A stretch of 64,000 nt of DNA, from contig NBMY01000115.1 in assembly GCA_002212985.1 (NCBI GenBank), positions 1 through 64,000 of the forward strand. Direction: 5' to 3'. The notes under the pieces are model-generated. The model had not been told where the DNA came from. It made no database searches and saw nothing but the letters and a program-made list of their open reading frames with translations. Source of the DNA: Sphingobacteriales bacterium TSM_CSS (GTDB lineage: Bacteria; Bacteroidota; Bacteroidia; Chitinophagales; UBA2359). Shown here piece after piece: positions 54,376 through 61,178 of this stretch (the first letter of the stretch is position 1; every line of letters begins with the position of its first letter). Position numbers and translations under genes: made by a program.

Positions 54376-57300
54376 TTACTTTGTTTTGTTCACCCACCCG
54401 TCTAATTCTGTTTTTTTGTGTAGAAAAAGACTGTCGTGGGTTTGTTCAAATAGGCGGGTGTAAATTTCTCCGGCAGTGCGGCAGTTTTCGGAAGAACGTT
54501 TTTGGCGGGCCAACAGGGTATAATATTGCGCATAGGCATACATGCGGGCTTCGTTGCCTTCAGAAAAAAGCCAACCGAGGCGGTTAATACCAAGCCGGCG
54601 GTCATTATCTTCCACATCGTATTTTTTCATATCCTGGGCGGTAAGAAACGCAAGATGGCGTTTATTGGCATCGGCAATCATAGAGTCGGGTTCTATGAGC
54701 CATATTCTGGCGGTTCCGTCTTTTGATGCGGTAACCAACCTGCTGCCCTGTGCCGCAAAGGCAACCCCTTCAACGGCGGCGGTATGCCCGCTAAGGGTAA
54801 TCAGTTCTTCGCCGTTCAGGTTCCAGATTCTGGCCGTCTTGTCGGCCGAAGCGGTAACAATACGGTTGCTTTGAGGTAAAAATGTGGCAAAATTTACCAC
54901 TCCCGAATGCCCCGCAAGGGTTTGCAATTCGCGTCCGTCTGCTGTCCAAATTCGGGCGGTTTTGTCGCGTCCGGCAGTTACAATATATTTGCCATCATCA
55001 GAAAAGGCAGCATACATAACCGGCGCTTCGTGGCCTTTAAGTATGGCAGCTACCGAGGCATCTTTTACCCGCCAAACAATAGCAAGGCTATCTCGTCCGG
55101 CGGTTACCAGCAGTTTGTCGTCGGGCGAAAAGTTTACGCTTTCCACCGCGCCGGCATGACGGGCAAAGGTGCGCAGCAGTTGCCCGCTGCTGCTCCACAA
55201 TTTGGCGGTATTATCGCGGCTGGAGGTTGCTATCAGCAGTTGGTCGTTGTTAGAAAAAACCGCGCCCGTAACTGCATCGGTATGTCCTCGCAGGGTAAGA
55301 AGTGAACGGCCGTACACGTTCCACAGCATAGCGGTGCTATCGGCCGAGGCGGTTACAATTTGTTGTCCATCGGGCGAAAAGGCGGCTGTAAATACGTAGC
55401 CGTTGTGTCCCAGCAAATCGGCCACTTTTTTGCCCGCTGCATCCCAAACTACGGCTTTTTTGTTGCGCCCTGTTGTAACCAGATACCTGCCGTTGGGCGA
55501 TGCTGCTACAGAATGAATTTCGTTGCCCTGGTTATCGAGGCGGTTGCCGGTTAAATACCAAATGCGGGCGGTATTGTCTTCCGATGCAGTAAGCAAAGTA
55601 TTGCCGTTTGTGGTACAGGTGCTGCAAAAGGGCGAATAAACCACGCTGTATATGAAACTGTGCGGGCAAGGTATGGTTTTAAGCTCCTGCCCTTCGGTGT
55701 TCCATAGTTTAATGGTAAAGTCACGGGCAACAGTGGCAATGGTTTTGCCATCGGGCGAAAAATCTGCTCCTTCCACATACCCGTTGTGACCGGTCAGTAC
55801 GGCAAGCAGGTTTCCGTCAAGGCTCCATAAGCGGGCCGTATTGTCGTCTGAAGTGGTAATGATCATGTCATCGCTGGGCGAAAAAGCGGCATAATTTACC
55901 CCCGATAAATGCCCTTCCAACAAATGCAGAGGGGTTCCGTCTGCCTTCCAGATTCGGGCGGTTTTATCTGCAGAGGTGGTAACAATATACTGCCCGTTGT
56001 GCGACCACGCTGCCCAGTCCACATAATTATCATGCCCTTCGAGGGTAAAGAGCAGTTGTCCTCTGTTGTTCCATACCCTTGCGGTATTATCCCATGAAGC
56101 GGTAAGCACACGGCTGCCATCGGGCGAAAACAGGGCAGAGCGAACTTCGTTGCGGTGGCCGGCGAAAATGGCGGCAATTTTCCGGTTGCTGTTCCAGAGT
56201 ACGGCAGTATCGTTGCTTAAAGCGGCCAGAATTTGCGTTCCATCGGGCGAAAAAGAGGCATGGTTAACCCTTGCATGGGTGCGGTAAACAACGGTATCGC
56301 CCGAAAGCACATGCCAAACAATCACCGAGTTATCGGAAGAAGCGGTAACAATTCGGCTGCCGTCGGGCGAAAAAGCTGCGCTGTTTACCGCCTGCGTATG
56401 TCCCGAAAACTCGCTGTACATAGCGCTTTGGTGGTAGGCATTCCAAATTGCCTGAAACGAACGGGTGTTGTTATGGGTTCTGAAGGCATATTCTGCCAAC
56501 CTGAAACTTTTGGTGGGTGCAGCTTCGAGAAGCGTACCCGACTTAAAGGCGAGGTCGTAAGACAAAGAGAGCAGGGTTTTATCTACTGCCTGCCGCCATA
56601 GCCAGCCAATAACCAACGTGGCAACTACAAGCGCTCCTAACATAGAAAAACCTACAATTTGCCGTTGTTTTTTGGCGCGTTGCTGTTTGTTTCGTTTTTG
56701 AATACTGGCGTCAATCAGTTCCTGCTCGTTGGCATTAAAGGCCGGCAACCATTGCCTGCTTAACTCTACAATATTTAAATCGGCTTCATCGAGCAAGTTT
56801 TTGCGGTTACCCTTTTTCCAGTCAATGAGTTTGTTTTTAAAAATGCGGTTGGCTCGTTGTACAGGCAGGTCGGAGTTGTCATACATTTCCCGAATAACCG
56901 GTGCTAAAATATCGTGCGAGAGGCTCAATTCAATGCCCTGCGGGCTGCCGTCTGATGCCGGAGTTTCGCCAAACAGAAACAATTGCTTAAAATGCTCTGC
57001 CAAGCCGGGTACAATGGCCGATGCGTTGGGAAATTGCAACAAAAGGTCGGACAATTTGCGTTTGGAAACTGTTCCCTGTGGGTTTACAAAACTGCGCAAT
57101 ACCTCCAGTGCAAAACCCGATTCTACTACTTCTGGAATATGCGCCGATAATTCGCTCAGCTTTTGCTGCAGGAAATCGGACAACAAAATGCCCTCGTCTT
57201 TGAGGTTAAGGTACAAAACGCGGGTAAATTCGGGGTTTTCGGGATTGCTTTTGACCGCGGTATCCCACATTTTGGTCAGCAAAATCTGCAAAACCGGGGC

Positions 57301-59199
57301 AATAGCCGATTCCCGGTCAGCCAGCAGGTCGTTGGCAATAATGTCGGGCAGGCTATCTTCTATGGTTAACTTATATTGCTGTTTGGTTCGGGTGTGGGTT
57401 GCCAGCCCGGTAACAGCTTGTTGTATGCCATCTTTGGTAAGCGGTTCAATAAAAGTGCGTGTGCGAGGCACTGCGGCCTGCTTAATGCGCATATCAATTT
57501 CGGAGTGATACTCTTTGCGGTAAATGAGTATTATTTTACCTGCCGGCCGGTTATCGGGTTCTCCGAAAATTTTTTTCAATTCCTCAACAAAGGTTTCAAA
57601 TTCGTCTTCGGGCATAGCCGGCGGAGCAATTGGCGTGGCTACGCCGGTTTTTGCTTTCAGTTTTTCTGCGGCGGCAGGTAATGAAGGGTTAAAAAATTTA
57701 CGCTGCCCGGTTTCGGACGAAATTGTTTGTATAACCACCGCAACGGGTTTATTTTCTCTTTGTGCAATTACCTTTAATTCGGGCAGTTGTTTTAAGATGT
57801 TTTCGGGTTGTAAATCGTTTTTTTTCAGGCGCACATAAACCAATGCATGAGTTTGACGCAATTGCTCAAAAGCAGTATCGGGTTGATTTTGGGGTTCCAT
57901 AACCAAAGCATCTACCATTGGATTGCTCTTTTTTACCGTTTCCGCAAGGCGGCTTAGCGTATTTTCGGTCGAATCTTCACTCAATCCAGAAACAGATGCA
58001 GCCGTATTGAGCAAACTTTTTGCCATCTGAAAAGCCGTTTTCTTTACATCGGAGGCAATTTTACGGGGTATTTCCTGCAATGCCTGAACCGGCACAATAA
58101 CCGGCTGAATGAGCGCCTCTTCCACACGGTCAATAACCAGCACCAAGGGCCGTCCGCCGGCCAGTTGTTCTTTCTGCATCCACACCTGTTTGGCGGTTAG
58201 GGTGGGGTCAGATATTTGCAGTGCCTCGTAAAGTGTAGCGGTTAAGCCTTTTACGGGATTTCGGCGGGCAATAACAGGCAGGGTGGTTAGTTCAAAATAA
58301 GGCAGTAAACCCGCCTCCATAAGCGAAGTTTTACCCACCCCTGATTGCCCGTACATGAGAATAACCGGCGGGCAAAGTGGGTCGCTCACTTTGTCGTAGA
58401 GTTCTCGTATTTGGTAATCGCGCCCGAAAAATATTTCGGCATGTTTGCGCTCATAGCTTTGCAGATACAAAAAAGGTTCGGGCGGCAGGTCGTATCGGGC
58501 AAAATTTACGGGAGGCAACCCAAACAGAGGATTTTGCGAGGCATCTGCCAGGTTCCATTTAAGGTAAACCTCATCAATTTCGGAATGAAACCATGGAAAA
58601 ATCTCTACATCAGTATTATCGGGCTTGCCTTTCCAAAACAGAGCGCGGTCTTCGGCAGGCAGGTAAAACTCTTCGGGTTTGCGGCCTTCTATTTTTTGGC
58701 GGGCTTCGTATTGATTAAAGGCAAAGAAAATACTTTTACCCAACCCCAGATATAGGTAAAACTCATAGGCAAACTCTACTGCAATTTGGTCGTTTATTAA
58801 ATTGGAAGTAGCAATAATGGCTTTTACCCCGTTTTTTATCAGGTTTTCAACATGGCCTTTGGTAGAACAAGCATTTAAAACAACCAATTGAAGGCTGTTT
58901 TGCTGTCCAAGGTACTCGGCAAGGCCGCGGCTGTGCAGGGTACTGCTTTCAGAAAGCAGCAGTTCATAATCATTGGCATGTCCGGCATAATGAAAAACGG
59001 CTACGGGTTTGGTGGCAAACACGCGCATAATACTTCCAAGGTCGGCATTGGGCAAGGTTATTACCTCGCAAATACCCTGCTGCTGTGCATTTTGCAAAGC
59101 CTGATTAATGAGCATGTTTTCTTTTGCCAACCCGCGCAAATGCATTGACGGGTCTTGCTCATAGTTGGCAAATGCAAGCAGAATAACGGGTTTTGACAT
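54376..59199 (-). CDS. CHAT protease-STAND NTPase-TM-WD40 protein
   Basis: 1607 residues. A CHAT (caspase-like) domain (1-230) has His in VFHYAGHAN (His74) and Cys in VLNACSTKG (Cys111). The STAND NTPase has Walker A GQSGVGKT (284-291) and Walker B LVLVIDRVE (Asp357), then about 170 extra residues before KIILIYRKEYHSEID. One TM helix (848-868) follows, then 14 WD40 repeats (about 930-1510), enough for two seven-blade propellers, and a C-terminal tail of about 95 residues. Such proteins are thought to sense a ligand through the repeats and activate a protease, often in antiphage or programmed-death settings. No substrate gene is adjacent. Confidence 0.9.
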   Translation of the reverse strand: MSKPVILLAFANYEQDPSMHLRGLAKENMLINQALQNAQQQGICEVITLPNADLGSIMRVFATKPVAVFHYAGHANDYELLLSESSTLHSRGLAEYLGQQNSLQLVVLNACSTKGHVENLIKNGVKAIIATSNLINDQIAVEFAYEFYLYLGLGKSIFFAFNQYEARQKIEGRKPEEFYLPAEDRALFWKGKPDNTDVEIFPWFHSEIDEVYLKWNLADASQNPLFGLPPVNFARYDLPPEPFLYLQSYERKHAEIFFGRDYQIRELYDKVSDPLCPPVILMYGQSGVGKTSLMEAGLLPYFELTTLPVIARRNPVKGLTATLYEALQISDPTLTAKQVWMQKEQLAGGRPLVLVIDRVEEALIQPVIVPVQALQEIPRKIASDVKKTAFQMAKSLLNTAASVSGLSEDSTENTLSRLAETVKKSNPMVDALVMEPQNQPDTAFEQLRQTHALVYVRLKKNDLQPENILKQLPELKVIAQRENKPVAVVIQTISSETGQRKFFNPSLPAAAEKLKAKTGVATPIAPPAMPEDEFETFVEELKKIFGEPDNRPAGKIILIYRKEYHSEIDMRIKQAAVPRTRTFIEPLTKDGIQQAVTGLATHTRTKQQYKLTIEDSLPDIIANDLLADRESAIAPVLQILLTKMWDTAVKSNPENPEFTRVLYLNLKDEGILLSDFLQQKLSELSAHIPEVVESGFALEVLRSFVNPQGTVSKRKLSDLLLQFPNASAIVPGLAEHFKQLFLFGETPASDGSPQGIELSLSHDILAPVIREMYDNSDLPVQRANRIFKNKLIDWKKGNRKNLLDEADLNIVELSRQWLPAFNANEQELIDASIQKRNKQQRAKKQRQIVGFSMLGALVVATLVIGWLWRQAVDKTLLSLSYDLAFKSGTLLEAAPTKSFRLAEYAFRTHNNTRSFQAIWNAYHQSAMYSEFSGHTQAVNSAAFSPDGSRIVTASSDNSVIVWHVLSGDTVVYRTHARVNHASFSPDGTQILAALSNDTAVLWNSNRKIAAIFAGHRNEVRSALFSPDGSRVLTASWDNTARVWNNRGQLLFTLEGHDNYVDWAAWSHNGQYIVTTSADKTARIWKADGTPLHLLEGHLSGVNYAAFSPSDDMIITTSDDNTARLWSLDGNLLAVLTGHNGYVEGADFSPDGKTIATVARDFTIKLWNTEGQELKTIPCPHSFIYSVVYSPFCSTCTTNGNTLLTASEDNTARIWYLTGNRLDNQGNEIHSVAASPNGRYLVTTGRNKKAVVWDAAGKKVADLLGHNGYVFTAAFSPDGQQIVTASADSTAMLWNVYGRSLLTLRGHTDAVTGAVFSNNDQLLIATSSRDNTAKLWSSSGQLLRTFARHAGAVESVNFSPDDKLLVTAGRDSLAIVWRVKDASVAAILKGHEAPVMYAAFSDDGKYIVTAGRDKTARIWTADGRELQTLAGHSGVVNFATFLPQSNRIVTASADKTARIWNLNGEELITLSGHTAAVEGVAFAAQGSRLVTASKDGTARIWLIEPDSMIADANKRHLAFLTAQDMKKYDVEDNDRRLGINRLGWLFSEGNEARMYAYAQYYTLLARQKRSSENCRTAGEIYTRLFEQTHDSLFLHKKTELDGWVNKTK

Positions 59200-59296
59200 A
59201 GCTGCTTACCGGAATTGGTTTTATAAAATGCTGGCAAATTGATGTAAAATATTAAAACGGGTAAAAATCGGTAATATTTGCCGTAATGTTTCTATA

Positions 59297-59304
59297 CAAA
59301 GGTA
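59297..59304 (-). promoter_or_regulatory. -7 element of the CHAT-STAND-WD40 gene
   Basis: On the minus strand TACCTTTG matches TAnnTTTG; no clear -33 TTTG. The leader would be about 93 nt. Confidence 0.45.
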
Positions 59305-59423
59305 AAAATATTTGCTCAGCTATTACCCGAATGTATTGACATGGGGTTAGTGACTGACAGTCTCAATATTTGCCACCTTGCTTCTTTTTTTAAAAGGCGC
59401 ACTAATTTTTACCGGCTGCCTGC

Positions 59424-59453
59424 TTTGTTTTTGCCGGTTTTGCCGTAGCTTGG
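59424..59453 (+). promoter_or_regulatory. Putative promoter of the GMC oxidoreductase gene
   Basis: TTTG at 59424-59427 and TAGCTTGG at 59446-59453 are 18 bp apart, with one mismatch to TAnnTTTG. The start would lie about 40 nt before the ATG at 59494. Confidence 0.4.
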
Positions 59454-59493
59454 CGCATGTTAAATGCTGTTTACCGCAAACAATTGTTGCTTT

Positions 59494-61128
59494 ATGGAAA
59501 AGGTGTATGATTACATTGTCATCGGTTCGGGTTTTGGCGGTTCGGTATCGGCCATGCGGCTTGCCGAAAAAGGGTATTCGGTGCTGGTAATAGAAAAAGG
59601 ACGACGGTGGAAAGATTCCGATTTTCCCGAAAACAACTGGAACGTAAAAAAATACCTTTGGTTTCCGTTGTTTAACTGGCTGGGTTTTCAGAAAATAGAT
59701 TTTTTCAGGGAGGTGATGATACTGAGTGGTGCGGGTGTAGGCGGCGGCAGTCTGGTATATGCCAATACGCACATGTTTCCGCCCGATGCTTTTTTTGACA
59801 ATGCGGCGTGGGCGGGGTTAAATTCAAACTGGAAAACCACACTTGAACCTTATTACCAACTTGCCCAAACCATGCTGGGAACCACCCGCTACGAAAAAAC
59901 AGCCTATGAAGACCGCGTATTGGAAGAGATTGCAACTGAGATGGGAAGGGAACATACCTACAAGCGGGTAGATGGCGTGGGCGTTTACCTTGGCAAGCCC
60001 GATATTGCCACCGACCCTTATTTTAAAGGGCTTGGCCCCCAACGCAACGGCTGTATTGAATGCGCAGGCTGCATGGTGGGTTGCCGCCACAACGCCAAAA
60101 ACACTTTAGAAAAAAACTACCTTTGGTTTGCCGAAAAATTTGGTGCGCAAATAATTTCCGAAACCGAGGTTCATAAAATTGAATTTGCCAACAACACCTA
60201 CCGCATACATACGCAGCGCACCGGTGCGTGGGTAAACAAGCGCAAACAGGTATTTTCGGCAAAAGGGCTTGTGGTGTCGGCCGGTGTGCTGGGCACATTA
60301 AATCTGCTGCTGCGGCAAAAATACCATTTTAAAACATTGCCAAACCTGTCTGACAAACTGGGACATAACCTGCGCACCAACTCCGAAATGTTGTGCGGCA
60401 TTACCAATGCACAGCATAAGCTCAACAACGGTCTGGCTATCAGTTCTGTATTTAACCCCGATGACGATACCCATATTGAACTGTGCAAATACCCCAATCA
60501 TTCGGGTTTAATGACCTTGCTGGGCGCACCCGCTACCGGCAATGCGCCTGTTCCGGTAAGGGCGCTTAAAATGTTGTGGAACATTGTAAAAAGTCCGCTG
60601 CAAACGGCAAAAGTTTACTTTCAAAAAGACCATGCCAAAAATTCCATTTTTTTGCTGGTAATGCAAACTTACGACAATGCCATGAAAATGGTGTGGAAAA
60701 AAGGGCTGTTTGGCGGCAGTATGAACATGCGCAACAACAGCGCCAACAAAGTGCCCGCATATATTGAAATTGGGCAAAAAGTGCTGCACCGATATGCGCA
60801 AAAAGTAATGGGTGTGCCTATGAATGCCGGTACCGAGATATTGTTCAACATGTCATCTACCGCGCATATTTTGGGCGGCTGCCCCATGGGTAAAACAACC
60901 GAAGAGGGGGTGGTTAACGAACAATTTGCAGCACATGGCTACCCCAACCTGTATATTGCCGATGGATCTGTTGTGCCGGGCAATCTTGGGGTAAACCCCA
61001 GCCTTACCATAACCGCCCTTAGCGAGTACGCCATGGCACAAATACCCCGCAAACCGGGCAGTACGCAAAAGACCTTACAGGAAATGATGGAGGAGGTTAA
61101 GAAATCTGCGCACAACACATTGTTATAA
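59494..61128 (+). CDS. GMC-family FAD oxidoreductase (cholesterol oxidase-like branch)
   Basis: 544 residues from the ATG at 59494; the ATG at 59464 adds ten unconserved residues. FAD-binding IVIGSGFGGSVSAMRLAEKG starts the protein; GAGVGGGSLVYANTHMFPP and the C-terminal GNLGVNPSLTITALSEYAM are typical of the GMC branch that includes bacterial class I cholesterol oxidases. GCIECAGCMVGCRHNAKNTL (about 191-210) holds four closely spaced cysteines, ferredoxin-like in spacing. Substrate unknown. It is divergent from the CHAT gene. Confidence 0.88.
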   Translation: MEKVYDYIVIGSGFGGSVSAMRLAEKGYSVLVIEKGRRWKDSDFPENNWNVKKYLWFPLFNWLGFQKIDFFREVMILSGAGVGGGSLVYANTHMFPPDAFFDNAAWAGLNSNWKTTLEPYYQLAQTMLGTTRYEKTAYEDRVLEEIATEMGREHTYKRVDGVGVYLGKPDIATDPYFKGLGPQRNGCIECAGCMVGCRHNAKNTLEKNYLWFAEKFGAQIISETEVHKIEFANNTYRIHTQRTGAWVNKRKQVFSAKGLVVSAGVLGTLNLLLRQKYHFKTLPNLSDKLGHNLRTNSEMLCGITNAQHKLNNGLAISSVFNPDDDTHIELCKYPNHSGLMTLLGAPATGNAPVPVRALKMLWNIVKSPLQTAKVYFQKDHAKNSIFLLVMQTYDNAMKMVWKKGLFGGSMNMRNNSANKVPAYIEIGQKVLHRYAQKVMGVPMNAGTEILFNMSSTAHILGGCPMGKTTEEGVVNEQFAAHGYPNLYIADGSVVPGNLGVNPSLTITALSEYAMAQIPRKPGSTQKTLQEMMEEVKKSAHNTLL

Positions 61129-61178
61129 TTAAGACTTTAAACTTAACCATTTATCTTTTAGTTAAACACAAATAATTT

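Noticed and set aside
54884-55560. Regular repeated DNA in the CHAT-WD40 gene as a possible CRISPR or satellite
   Set aside because: The periodicity of about 120 bp follows the WD40 coding repeats and diverges at DNA level; there are no constant repeats with variable spacers.
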